Shown here piece after piece: positions 43,454-51,700 of a stretch of DNA of 64,000 nt. The notes beneath the pieces were generated by a model. That model worked only from the letters and a program-made list of their open reading frames with translations. It searched no databases and had not been told where the DNA came from. The stretch is from Natronolimnobius baerhuensis. GTDB taxonomy: Archaea; Halobacteriota; Halobacteria; Halobacteriales; Natrialbaceae. Where the stretch lies: the NCBI RefSeq assembly GCF_002177135.1, contig NZ_MWPH01000002.1:992001-1056000 (forward strand). Direction: 5' to 3'. The translations under genes were made by a program, and so were the position numbers. Position 1 is the stretch's first letter, and the number at the start of each line of letters is the position of its first letter.

Positions 43454-44488
43454 TCAATTACTCGGTGCCGTCCCGCTATCGATCCACGTAACCGGCGTGT
43501 ACCGACCCGTGAGCGGTCCCGGAACCGAAACCGTCCCCACTTGCTCCCAGCGGTCCGCTCGGCGCACAAACAGCGACCCGCGATGGGTCACGACGACAAG
43601 ATTGCCGTCCACGGCGGTCATTCCGGTGATTATTTCGTCCTCGCGCGGAAGATCGACCGTCTCGAGCGTAGACTCGCAGTACGCGACAAGAGCGGGAGCA
43701 GCCTTCTCATCGTCCCATGTCGAGGAATTCGAACGTGCTGCGGACGCATAGATGGTCTCGTCGATGGAGAACGCACACCGGAAGTACGACTGCTCAAGGT
43801 CGTGGTCTAATCGGTTCCAAGTCTGACCAGCATCGGCCGACCTGTAGAGGCCGTTGCCAGTAGCTGCGACGTACTCTCCGGACGCGACAACGTGGAGCTC
43901 GTGGATATCGTCGTGAACGCTGTCGGACCGCTCCGTCCACTTCTTTCCGCCGTCATTGCTGACGTGTACGCCGCCAACTTCGATCCCAGCGACCACTCGT
44001 ATCTGAGCAGGATCCGACGCTCCAGTATCGACGTGAACGTCGCGGACCTGCGCAAGATCTTCGTGACGGGGGAGCCGCCACTCCTCGCGTGAAGGGAGAG
44101 TTTGGAGCCCTTCACACTCGGTCCACTCGAGCCCGCCCTTCGATTCGTCACCGTTGATGGTTGCAGTGTAGACGTGTGCCGGCCGCGTTCCGACGAAGAG
44201 CCGGTTTCCGGACGGCGTTGCGGCGACCGTATACACCTTCTCTTGGGGAGTGCCTAGTAATGTCCACTGGGTCCCGGTTCCGTCCCGCGAGCGATACAGT
44301 CCCGTCTTCGTCGCCGCGAATATACCGTCGATGCCGTCGAATCGACGAAGGCGCATGACGCGTCCGGACTCAAGGACCTTCATCGCGTTATCCGGCGTTA
44401 ATTCGGTATTGTCACGGGCGTCACCGCCATCACCGTCGCTGTCTCCGGAAATTCGATACACACCGTCGTCGCTCCCAACTAATAGCAT
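43454..44488 (-). CDS. BNR/WD40-type beta-propeller protein
   Basis: 344 aa. Repeated S-x-D-x-G-x-x-W motifs: GLYRSRDGTGTQWTLLG (near 65), GVHVSNDGGKKWTERS (near 175) and GLYRSADAGQTWNRLD (near 215) indicate a sortilin/Vps10- or photosystem-stability-factor-like propeller. There is no signal peptide, so it is probably cytoplasmic. ATG 44488 is chosen; a GTG 9 bases upstream is possible. Divergent from the DUF5787 gene, only 38 bases apart. Confidence 0.8.
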   Translation of the reverse strand: MLLVGSDDGVYRISGDSDGDGGDARDNTELTPDNAMKVLESGRVMRLRRFDGIDGIFAATKTGLYRSRDGTGTQWTLLGTPQEKVYTVAATPSGNRLFVGTRPAHVYTATINGDESKGGLEWTECEGLQTLPSREEWRLPRHEDLAQVRDVHVDTGASDPAQIRVVAGIEVGGVHVSNDGGKKWTERSDSVHDDIHELHVVASGEYVAATGNGLYRSADAGQTWNRLDHDLEQSYFRCAFSIDETIYASAARSNSSTWDDEKAAPALVAYCESTLETVDLPREDEIITGMTAVDGNLVVVTHRGSLFVRRADRWEQVGTVSVPGPLTGRYTPVTWIDSGTAPSN

Positions 44489-44526
44489 ATATCTCACAAA
44501 TAACCAAATCGTGAAAATAGTTCGCT
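44489..44526. promoter_or_regulatory. 38-bp divergent promoter
   Basis: Plus strand AAATAACC (near 44500) lies about 27 bases before ATG 44527. Minus strand CTATTTTC (near 44514) lies about 26 bases before ATG 44488. The two core promoters interleave, so the genes are likely to compete for initiation. Confidence 0.5.
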
Positions 44527-45585
44527 ATGACCGAACGCCAGATCCAACAACTTTTCTCGAGTGCGCCCCTGACTGTGACCGTGTCGGAATTCGCGTTCGA
44601 ACTCGAGGTGTGTGCCCATCTCGAGGCCGACAGACCGGGACTCATCGCCCGCCAGCTCGGCGCGAGCGTCGCCGATCCCGGCGGTCGGATTCTCGACGTG
44701 ATCTGTGTCGACCCCGGCCCGGCATTTGAGAAGCGACTCGCGCTGACGAGCGAGACGATTCCGGACGCGGCTATCGCGTCCAACGTCGGTCCCGGCCGCG
44801 CTCGGTACTGGAAGCGCGCGTTCCCCGACGAGTGCCATCCAAAACAGGCGCGCCGGGCAATGGAACGCGCCTGCGAGATTGGCTTTTTCGAACGCGAACG
44901 ACGCAACGGCCGAACGTACGTCCGTCAGGTTGCCCGCTACCCCGACTGGTACGGGCGGCTGGTCGGCATCGAAAACAAGCCCGACCTCGGCCGACCGGGC
45001 GACCTCGAGGCGCAACTACGAACGGACGTCAGTCTCGCGCTGGTCGACGAGGTTATCCTCGCGACGGAAAGTTACGTCACGCGTGCGCATCTGAACCGCA
45101 TCCCCGACGAAGTCGGTGTCTGGCGTGTCCACCGCGGCGAGTCGGACTCGCCACAGCCACTCGAGGTCGACATTGACGTGATTCGTGAGCCGACGCCGCT
45201 CCCGACTGATGAGCCGGGTATCGAGCCGCTCGAGTCCCATCCCGGCCGAACTGAGATCGCCGTCGTCGATGCAGGGGCCAAAGCACGCGCGCGTCGTCGA
45301 CTCGCCGAGCGAGCCTACGGCAAGGGCTGGCGAACGTACGATCTGCCAGCCTGTGGTGCCTGTTCACCGACTGATCCGAACGAGACTGGGGCGACACTTC
45401 CGTACTGCCAGTGGGCCGGCGAGATCGTCGATGCCGGCTCGAGATGTGGGCCATCGTGTCCAGGTTACGACGACGCTGACGGAGAACCGGTCGATCTCGA
45501 GGCAGAGCGGACAACACAGACTCCCTGGCGAGCTAATCCAGCAGGTCGCCAACGACGTCAGTCAGGATTAGATCAGTTCGAGTGA
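44527..45585 (+). CDS. DUF5787 protein, PD-(D/E)XK nuclease-like with Cys cluster
   Basis: 352 aa. N-terminal part about 15-130 contains EVCAHLEAD and a wHTH-like segment (KQARRAMERACEIGFFERERRNGRTYVRQV). Then YPDWYGRLVGIENKPDLGRP (near 139) has an E-x-K core followed by DLEAQLRTDVSLALVDEVILAT, the arrangement of restriction-endonuclease-like folds. Near the C-terminus, CGAC, a later single Cys, and CGPSC form a five-Cys group that could hold a metal or Fe-S cluster, as in Cas4/AddB nucleases. The family name is from memory; nuclease activity is inference. Confidence 0.72.
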   Translation: MTERQIQQLFSSAPLTVTVSEFAFELEVCAHLEADRPGLIARQLGASVADPGGRILDVICVDPGPAFEKRLALTSETIPDAAIASNVGPGRARYWKRAFPDECHPKQARRAMERACEIGFFERERRNGRTYVRQVARYPDWYGRLVGIENKPDLGRPGDLEAQLRTDVSLALVDEVILATESYVTRAHLNRIPDEVGVWRVHRGESDSPQPLEVDIDVIREPTPLPTDEPGIEPLESHPGRTEIAVVDAGAKARARRRLAERAYGKGWRTYDLPACGACSPTDPNETGATLPYCQWAGEIVDAGSRCGPSCPGYDDADGEPVDLEAERTTQTPWRANPAGRQRRQSGLDQFE

Positions 45586-45602
45586 GTTCTGGACAGTCCG
45601 TC

Positions 45603-46433
45603 TCACTCAGGAAGGAGATACTGCTCACCGTCGACAGCGAGGGGCTCAGCGAACGCCTCCTCGAGTGGGTAGTAGTGTGCCAAATGGACGAGTCGAGTCT
45701 GCTCAGCCTCGAGATCCGACGCGAGTGCGAGCGCACCTTCTCGAGTCATATGTTTCGTGCCAAACGTCCGCGGGATGCCATCGGGTCCCTTGTGACGGCC
45801 GCCAACGGGGTGATGGTCGCAGAATCGGGCCGGGACGATGGCATCGGCCAGCAGGAGATCGGGGTTGGCGAGAATCTCGCGAGATCGGTCCGGAATGCCG
45901 TAGCTCGTATCGCCCGAGAGCGAAAGTTTTGCGCCCGTCTCTGGGTCTTCAATGGCGAGTCCGTAACACAGCAGCGGTGGATGCTCGACCGGCACGAGCG
46001 TTACGTCAAAGCCACAGATTCGAACCGGCTCGAGCGGTGTTGTCGGCTGGACCGTTACGGTGTCGAGATAGTCGTAGTCGCTGGCGACGGTTTCGGCGAC
46101 GCTCAAGCCAGTTTTGGGGTCCGTCTCGTCGGCGGCGTAGACATCGAGCGAGTCGAAAACACGAAAGACGTTGCCCAGCCCATCGAGGTGATCGAAGTGG
46201 ATGTGGGTGATGATGCCGGCGTCAGGAAGCGCCACGTCATCGCGCAGGAACTGGTATCGAAAATCGGGACTGAAATCGACCAAGAGTGACTCGCCGGTGC
46301 GGTCATTCTCGACGTGGACGGAAAATCGCGTGCGCTCGAGGCCACGTTCACGGGCAGCCACACACGTCTCACAGTCACAGCCAACAGTCGGCGTGCCGGT
46401 GGTATCGCCAGTGCCGAGTAAAGTGACACGCAT
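45603..46433 (-). CDS. MBL-fold metallohydrolase, PhnP-like
   Basis: 276 aa. GTGDTTGTPTVGCDCETC gives the structural zinc cysteines typical of PhnP-type phosphodiesterases. The catalytic motif THIHFDHLDG lies near 77, with Asp in LSGDTSYG and His in HLAHYYP. PhnP cleaves cyclic ribosyl phosphates, and the RNase Z / cyclic phosphodiesterase group is the wider family. The substrate here is unknown. It is convergent with the DUF5787 gene. Confidence 0.85.
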   Translation of the reverse strand: MRVTLLGTGDTTGTPTVGCDCETCVAARERGLERTRFSVHVENDRTGESLLVDFSPDFRYQFLRDDVALPDAGIITHIHFDHLDGLGNVFRVFDSLDVYAADETDPKTGLSVAETVASDYDYLDTVTVQPTTPLEPVRICGFDVTLVPVEHPPLLCYGLAIEDPETGAKLSLSGDTSYGIPDRSREILANPDLLLADAIVPARFCDHHPVGGRHKGPDGIPRTFGTKHMTREGALALASDLEAEQTRLVHLAHYYPLEEAFAEPLAVDGEQYLLPE

Positions 46434-46514
46434 CAGTGTCCCCCTCCACGGATCGTCCCCACGGCCGGAGAAACGCTCGGTGCGTGGCAGCCTCGAGCAA
46501 CACGCGCGAGTCGA

Positions 46515-46892
46515 TTAGACATACACTTCGCCGCCCTCGAGTGCCTCTCTGATGAACGGGTGATCTGACTGCTCGTCGACCCGGTCGGCCGGGAGGACGT
46601 AGAGTTCGATGACGGTGTCGTGTTCGATCCCGACCGTCTCTGCGAGCGCCTCGAGTTGCCGTTCGCGTTCCTCGAGTGTCTCGTCTGTCTCCGTCTCGAG
46701 GACAACGAGCAATTCAAGGGCGGCATGAACGCCGCGGTCATCACGGGTCGCATCGCCGAACGCGACGAGTCGGTCGATGACGTCGTCGTGGTCACTCTGG
46801 GCGCGACTGGCAAAGGCAGCGGCAACATCGCCATTGGAGTCGCCGCCAGTATCGACGCGAGTCGTGTCCTCACGAAGCGAACTCTCTCTCAT
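46515..46892 (-). CDS. Degenerate nucleotidyltransferase-fold (MNT-like) protein
   Basis: 125 aa. The stretch VAFGDATRDDRGVHAALELLVV aligns by pattern with the minimal nucleotidyltransferase signature (FGS-x-ARG-x-DSDVDLLVV), and the end SDHPFIREALEGGEVYV matches the usual MNT C-terminus. The Ser of GS and the two catalytic Asp are replaced (Asp, Ala, Glu), so it is probably inactive. The frame is intact and there is no HEPN partner next to it. It could be a binding protein derived from the family. Confidence 0.6.
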   Translation of the reverse strand: MRESSLREDTTRVDTGGDSNGDVAAAFASRAQSDHDDVIDRLVAFGDATRDDRGVHAALELLVVLETETDETLEERERQLEALAETVGIEHDTVIELYVLPADRVDEQSDHPFIREALEGGEVYV

Positions 46893-47020
46893 TGGTGGCT
46901 GTTAGAACCCGTCGCATAAAGGGTATGCTGATCGCTGTCAGGTCGGTGACGACTGTGTCGCTGTCTTCTCCGTTGGAGACCGGCACAATACTTACTTTGT
47001 CCACCCACGTTCGAGAAACT

Positions 47021-47713
47021 ATGTCGCTCGAGCGGACGCGTCGGGACCTGCTTGGGGTATTCGGGACGAGCAGCGCGGTCGCTCTCGCTGGCTGTCAGAC
47101 GGGAGATGACGAGCCAACCAACACCGACTCGAGTGCGACTGACGAAGCCGATACCACGGTGACGACTGCGGGCGACGGAGACGACAAACGAAACGACGAC
47201 AACGAGCAAGACACCGAGCGAACAGAAGACACCGCAAACGGCGGCGGCGATACGGCCGATGATGACACCGACACTGCCGAGGACGAGGATACCGAGACGT
47301 CCGTTCACGCCGACTATGAGACGACCGAGATTCAAGTCGTTGGGCCGAACGGCACCGAGCGTGGCTCTGTGACCGCCGCACTCGCCGATACACCGGCGCT
47401 TCGATATCTCGGTCTCAGCGACACCGACGACCTGCCGACGGACCGCGGCATGCTGTTCGTCTACGACTCCGTGGCTGACCGCACGTTCGTCATGCGTGAC
47501 ATGGACTTCGGCATCGACATCATCTACGCCGACGCCGAGGGGACGATTACGGACATTCATCACGCGCCCGCACCCGAACCGGACGAAGACGGCGAAACAC
47601 AGCGCTATCCCGGCCGCGGCCAGTACGTCCTCGAGGTCGGCCTCGAGTGGACGGTCGAACGCGGCGTACGCGAAGGGGATGTTCTCGAGTTCGATCTCGA
47701 GGCGTCAGAGTAA
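47021..47713 (+). CDS. DUF192 lipoprotein
   Basis: 230 aa. MSLERTRRDLLGVFGTSSAVALAGC is a Tat-like signal with a lipobox (LAGC, Cys25). Next comes an acidic linker of about 65 residues, then the DUF192 (COG1430) domain: TPALRYLGLSDTDDLPTDRGMLFVYD, RTFVMRDMDFGIDIIYADAEG, YVLEVGLEW. The function is unknown; it is extracytoplasmic. An AT-rich stretch (AATACTTA, about 29 bases upstream) is a plausible TATA box and favours this ATG over upstream starts. Confidence 0.86.
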   Translation: MSLERTRRDLLGVFGTSSAVALAGCQTGDDEPTNTDSSATDEADTTVTTAGDGDDKRNDDNEQDTERTEDTANGGGDTADDDTDTAEDEDTETSVHADYETTEIQVVGPNGTERGSVTAALADTPALRYLGLSDTDDLPTDRGMLFVYDSVADRTFVMRDMDFGIDIIYADAEGTITDIHHAPAPEPDEDGETQRYPGRGQYVLEVGLEWTVERGVREGDVLEFDLEASE

Positions 47714-47729
47714 GAGCGAGTCGCGGTCG

Positions 47730-49172
47730 TCAGTGATCGTGGTCGTGACTGTGGTCGTGATCGTGCCCGCCACTGTCTGGTTCGCCACCATCGCTTGCCG
47801 CCCCGCCGATATCGCCGCCGGCGACGAGCGCGTCGTGGTCGCCCTCGATCATATCCATGTTCTTCAGGCTATCACGTTCTTCGAACTCCTCGACGGCGTT
47901 GAGGAGGTCCTTCTGGGTGAGTGTGGTCCGATCCTCGGTCAGTGCCTCGAGGACGGCCTCTCGGAGGACCATTCGGAGATCACTGCCGGTCAGTCCGGAG
48001 GTGACGTCGGCGATGAGGTGCGGATCGAACTCCTCGATTTGCATCTGGCGGGTGATGACAGAGAGGATATCCGCCCGCATGCCCGAATCCGGCTTCGGGA
48101 AGTTGATGATCTCGTCGAAGCGTCGCCAGGCAGCGTCGTCTAACTGATCGGGGTGGTTCGTCGCACCGATTAGCAACACCTCGTCGTCGATAAGCGAAAT
48201 GTTATCGACGGCTTTGAGCAGGGTGTTGACCGCACGTTTGAGCGCGGCGTGTTCGTCGCTGCGACGTGTCTTGGCGACGAAGTCGAACTCGTCGATAAAG
48301 AGGATACACGGCGAGAGTCGCTTTGCGACCTCGAACGTCTTATCGACGTTTTTGGCCGTCTCGCCGAGATACTGGCTCGTGATCATCGAGAGTTTGACCT
48401 CGACGAAGGGGAGGTCCATATCCTGAGCCAGCGCCTGTGCTGTTGACGTTTTTCCGGTGCCTGGCGGGCCGACGAACAGCAACTTGCCGATCTCGCGCAG
48501 GCCAATCGCGGAGAGATAGTCACGGTGCTCGATAGCTTTCGAAATCTTATCGAGTTCGTTCTCCTGATCGTCAGTGAGCACGAGGTCGTCGAGCGACATA
48601 TCGACCTCCTCGGGGGCGCGCACGTCGACGAGATCCAGCATCTCCTCGTCGTCGTCCTCGTTGAAGTACTCCTCGAGCAAGCCATCGATCCAGACACGAT
48701 CCGCGTGGATCGGACGGTTTTGCTCGCGGGCAGCCTCGTGGGTGACATCGAAGTCGTCGTGCGCTTCGAAGTGTTTTGCAAGCGTCGGGTTTTCGAGCAG
48801 TCGCTCGTCGTCGACGCGGTCGGCGAACCAGCGGTCGGCGAGTTCCGTCTGGGTGAGAGTGATGCTTCCGGAGAACTCGTCTCGCTCGGTAAACATCAGC
48901 TCTGAGACGGCGTTCCAGGGCTGGTCGACGCCGGTTGCCTCTCGAGCAGTGCCGGTGGTTGCCGAGAGCGGGCGAGTGATGCCTTGACGGCGATCAGCCG
49001 ACGTGTCTGACTCGTCCTCACTGTCGTCCTCGCTCTCGTTGCTGCCCGTTCCGCCGGTCCAGAAGACTCGGCGATACGATGGTGGCAGATCGTTCTCATC
49101 AAGCGTCCTGTCATCCGAATACACGCTCGTCGTGAGCAGGAACTCTACGACATCGAGCGCCGCGTCACTCAT
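47730..49172 (-). CDS. AAA-type ATPase with His-rich C-terminal tail
   Basis: 480 aa. The acidic N-terminal region of about 200 residues is followed by the AAA core: Walker A GPPGTGKT (near 235), LGETAKNVDKTFEVAKRLSPC, Walker B ILFIDEFD (near 294), sensor 1 GATNHPDQLD, and the arginine-finger and sensor 2 region TSGLTGSDLRMVL. The last residues read GHDHDHSHDHDH, an apparent metal-binding tail. Similar haloarchaeal AAA proteins are of unknown role (remodelling or proteasome-linked are options). It is convergent with the DUF192 gene, 16 bases apart. Confidence 0.86.
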   Translation of the reverse strand: MSDAALDVVEFLLTTSVYSDDRTLDENDLPPSYRRVFWTGGTGSNESEDDSEDESDTSADRRQGITRPLSATTGTAREATGVDQPWNAVSELMFTERDEFSGSITLTQTELADRWFADRVDDERLLENPTLAKHFEAHDDFDVTHEAAREQNRPIHADRVWIDGLLEEYFNEDDDEEMLDLVDVRAPEEVDMSLDDLVLTDDQENELDKISKAIEHRDYLSAIGLREIGKLLFVGPPGTGKTSTAQALAQDMDLPFVEVKLSMITSQYLGETAKNVDKTFEVAKRLSPCILFIDEFDFVAKTRRSDEHAALKRAVNTLLKAVDNISLIDDEVLLIGATNHPDQLDDAAWRRFDEIINFPKPDSGMRADILSVITRQMQIEEFDPHLIADVTSGLTGSDLRMVLREAVLEALTEDRTTLTQKDLLNAVEEFEERDSLKNMDMIEGDHDALVAGGDIGGAASDGGEPDSGGHDHDHSHDHDH

Positions 49173-49402
49173 TCCGTCATCGTACTTGCTACACGGCCTT
49201 AACAGCGTCGTCACGCGAAACGTGTGTCAGACAGTCCCAGCACTCGAGTCTTGAGGATACAACACCAGTAACTGCCAAACACAGACACTGACTGTCAGTG
49301 CCACCGAAACTGCCAGTCTTCGACTGACATCCGCTCCGTCGACGAGCGAGTACACCTGTTCATCCCATAACGGTTTTCGTGTATGCGGCCACAAGCACGT
49401 AT

Positions 49403-49774
49403 ATGAACATCTTACTGGGGCTCGGAGGGAGCGACGAATCGATGAAAGCCCTCCGGCGAACTATCGACCGGACACTCGAGGTGGATGACGACGAACTCAC
49501 CGTCGCAATCCTCGAGAAACCCGAGTCGAAGCGTTCGCAAGCGGAGATGCAAGCCGACGCCGAAGCGCATCTCGAGGACGCAGGTGTCGACGCTGAGATC
49601 ATCCAACTCGAGGGCGATCCGGGAAGTTCGCTGGTCAACTACGCAGAACAGGGCGAGTTCGACCAGGTTGTCATCGGCGGCGGGACGCTCTCGCCGATGG
49701 GGAAAATTCAGCTCGGGCCGATCACGGAGTTTGTGCTCCTGAACGCGCCGACAACCGTCAAACTGGTGCGATAA
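49403..49774 (+). CDS. Universal stress protein (UspA family)
   Basis: A 123-aa single-domain protein. MNILLGLGGSDES at the start and the C-terminal GGGTLSPMGKIQLGPITEFVLLNAPTTVKLV show the nucleotide-binding loop, in slightly degenerate form. The GNAT gene begins 2 bases after its stop, so the two are co-transcribed. ATG 49403 fits family N-termini. Confidence 0.86.
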   Translation: MNILLGLGGSDESMKALRRTIDRTLEVDDDELTVAILEKPESKRSQAEMQADAEAHLEDAGVDAEIIQLEGDPGSSLVNYAEQGEFDQVVIGGGTLSPMGKIQLGPITEFVLLNAPTTVKLVR

Positions 49775-49776
49775 CG

Positions 49777-50340
49777 ATGCACGGAACGCGACCGTACCCG
49801 GACGACCCTGTCGGTCCGTTTCCAGCGCCGTCTGCTACCTTCGAAGACGGCGATAACCGACAGATCGACATTCAGGCACCCGACACGTTCGAAGACGTTC
49901 TCGAGGACGTCGTCACGATGTACGACGCCTTCGACCCCTCAGACCGAGCCCAGGGGATCCCGCCAACCGGCGAGCAGCGCATCCGCAACTGGCTCGAGAC
50001 CATTGCAGACTACAGCGTCAACGTGGTCGCCTGCCACGACGGCAAGGTGATTGGCCATGCCGTCCTCGTGCCCGATACCGACGACGTCTCAGCAATCGAC
50101 TCCCGCGGCGAAATTGAGTGGGAACTCGCGATCTTCGTCCTCCAGGAGTACCAGCGCGCGGGAATCGGGACCCAACTGCTCAAGCATCTGCTGGGCCACG
50201 CCAGCGACGTCGGCATCGACCGCGTCTGGCTCACCGTCGAGCGCTGGAACAAGCCAGCAATCGCCCTCTACGAGCGCGTCGGCTTCGAGGCGACTGGGAC
50301 CGAGAGCTTCGAACAGGAGATGGCAATCCTGCTCGAGTAG
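49777..50340 (+). CDS. GNAT family N-acetyltransferase
   Basis: 187 aa. Acetyl-CoA-binding motif A QEYQRAGIGTQLLKHLLGHA near 125 and the C-terminal LYERVGFEATG are diagnostic. The substrate is unknown. It is the second gene after uspA and the last housekeeping-like gene before the AT-rich accessory segment. Confidence 0.85.
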   Translation: MHGTRPYPDDPVGPFPAPSATFEDGDNRQIDIQAPDTFEDVLEDVVTMYDAFDPSDRAQGIPPTGEQRIRNWLETIADYSVNVVACHDGKVIGHAVLVPDTDDVSAIDSRGEIEWELAIFVLQEYQRAGIGTQLLKHLLGHASDVGIDRVWLTVERWNKPAIALYERVGFEATGTESFEQEMAILLE

Positions 50341-50397
50341 CGATAGACATCAGTTGCTCGCGACTTGATTCCGCCCATAAAGAGTCAGCATAAGAGA

Positions 50398-50408
50398 AAG
50401 TATTATGA
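50398..50408 (+). promoter_or_regulatory. Candidate TATA element for the DUF4157 locus
   Basis: The AT-rich AAGTATTATGA is centred about 30 bases upstream of the ATG of the 20-codon leader frame at 50433. Spacing allows transcription to begin just before it. Confidence 0.35.
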
Positions 50409-50432
50409 TGGTGCTATTAGAATCGTAGAAAA

Positions 50433-50495
50433 ATGAACGTCTGGACGCCCATGTCTCAACTAGCCCCAGACCTGACCGGAACGGAGGGGCAATAG
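50433..50495 (+). CDS. 20-codon leader reading frame ahead of the DUF4157 gene (possible)
   Basis: ATG at 50433 opens 20 codons (MNVWTPMSQLAPDLTGTEGQ) closed by TAG, which directly abuts the ATG of the DUF4157 gene (TAGATG). GGAGG at 50483-50487 inside it lies 8 bases before that ATG and serves as its ribosome-binding site. Translation of the leader would couple to the main gene. It may equally be a chance frame or the remnant of an older gene end. Confidence 0.3.
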   Translation: MNVWTPMSQLAPDLTGTEGQ

Positions 50496-51695
50496 ATGGG
50501 ACCAAAGAAATCGCGGACACGCGAGCAACAGTCGGCAGAGCAGGACGAAGCGAAAGACTCGTCGTCCATCCAGCGATCAACACAGGAATCGGCGTCCCAC
50601 TCAAGCAGCGAGATGGGGTCGCAAGGACTCGGCACGACGGCTGAGACGGCAGTCCACGGGACGAACCCGAACCGCGTTGGCGACCCGACACCGTCCTACG
50701 AGTTCGGTCACCCTGGACTCGCACCCTCTCCCAGCGAGCACAACATCCAGCGCGCCCTCGCGGGCACCGACACGAGTCAGGACGAGGTTCCTGATACGGT
50801 GCTTGACGTGCTTGGCGACGGTGGTCAGTCGTTGAACCAGCCGATTCAGCGCGCGCTCGAGGAACGCATGGACGCGGACTTCTCAAACGTGCGGATTCAC
50901 ACGGGCGCGAAAGCCGCCGAAGCCGCGGATGCAATTGACGCGAAGGCGTTCACCTGTGGCAATGATATTGTGTTCAATTCAGGCGAGTACGATCCGGAGT
51001 CTGGTAAGGGTCAGTTTCTGCTCGCACACGAGTTAGCACACGTCAAACAACAAACTGGGGCAGCGATCAGCATGATGCCTCAGGAGGATGCGGATTTGGA
51101 AATCGATCCAGATCCACGACTCGAGCGGGAAGCCGACGAGACGGCGAAGCAGGCGCTGTCTGGTGAGGAACCACTGGTTGTGAGTCGGATGGGGACAGAC
51201 ATCCATATTCAGCGAAAGGATTGGAACCACGGCCCATCGAACGCAGAACGGTTGCCGACCGGAGAGGGTCCGGGAGTCGTCGAAGGGTCAGTCGACGAAC
51301 TGACAACCAAAACCTATCGGTTGACCCAAACAGAGTTAGTAGACCTCGTCGAAGCAGTTGACACACCCGAACAACTGCCAGCCTATATCGACGAAAACGA
51401 TGTTGGTGTCTCGAGTCGCCTTCAGGATACGATGGGAAGTGAATTCAAGGGAGCAACGACCGGTTGGCAAGTCGGATCAGCGGTCGGGTCGTTTGCCGGT
51501 CCAACAGGAACTGTCGCAGGTGGACTCGCGGCGATGCCCGTGGGCTACGTCTTCGCGAAATACTTTGGTGATGAGACTGCTGACCAGATCCAAGAACGAA
51601 TTCGGAGTCTCCTGGATCTTAATACCGAACAGGAATTTGAACAGAAAGACGAAAGCGACTCCAATGACGATAGTGGGTTCTTGGGGGTATTCTGA
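50496..51695 (+). CDS. DUF4157 (eCIS effector-type) protein with C-terminal glycine-zipper module
   Basis: 399 aa, no signal peptide. Residues 1 to about 105 are polar and disordered (Ser/Gln-rich). About 108-225 is the DUF4157 domain: LNQPIQRALEERMDADFSNV, VRIHTG, AKAFTCGNDIVF and HELAHVKQQ (His178-Glu179, His182), with LEREADETA near 209 as the likely third metal ligand. About 256-385 is a separate module: a helical part TKTYRLTQTELVDLVEAVDT, then glycines every fourth residue (319, 323, 327, 331, 335, 338, 342), a membrane-active glycine zipper. DUF4157 marks cargo of extracellular contractile injection systems, and the C-terminal module is probably the effector. A good ribosome-binding site precedes the ATG. 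No injection-system structural genes are in the window. Confidence 0.8.
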   Translation: MGPKKSRTREQQSAEQDEAKDSSSIQRSTQESASHSSSEMGSQGLGTTAETAVHGTNPNRVGDPTPSYEFGHPGLAPSPSEHNIQRALAGTDTSQDEVPDTVLDVLGDGGQSLNQPIQRALEERMDADFSNVRIHTGAKAAEAADAIDAKAFTCGNDIVFNSGEYDPESGKGQFLLAHELAHVKQQTGAAISMMPQEDADLEIDPDPRLEREADETAKQALSGEEPLVVSRMGTDIHIQRKDWNHGPSNAERLPTGEGPGVVEGSVDELTTKTYRLTQTELVDLVEAVDTPEQLPAYIDENDVGVSSRLQDTMGSEFKGATTGWQVGSAVGSFAGPTGTVAGGLAAMPVGYVFAKYFGDETADQIQERIRSLLDLNTEQEFEQKDESDSNDDSGFLGVF

Positions 51696-51700
51696 TAATT

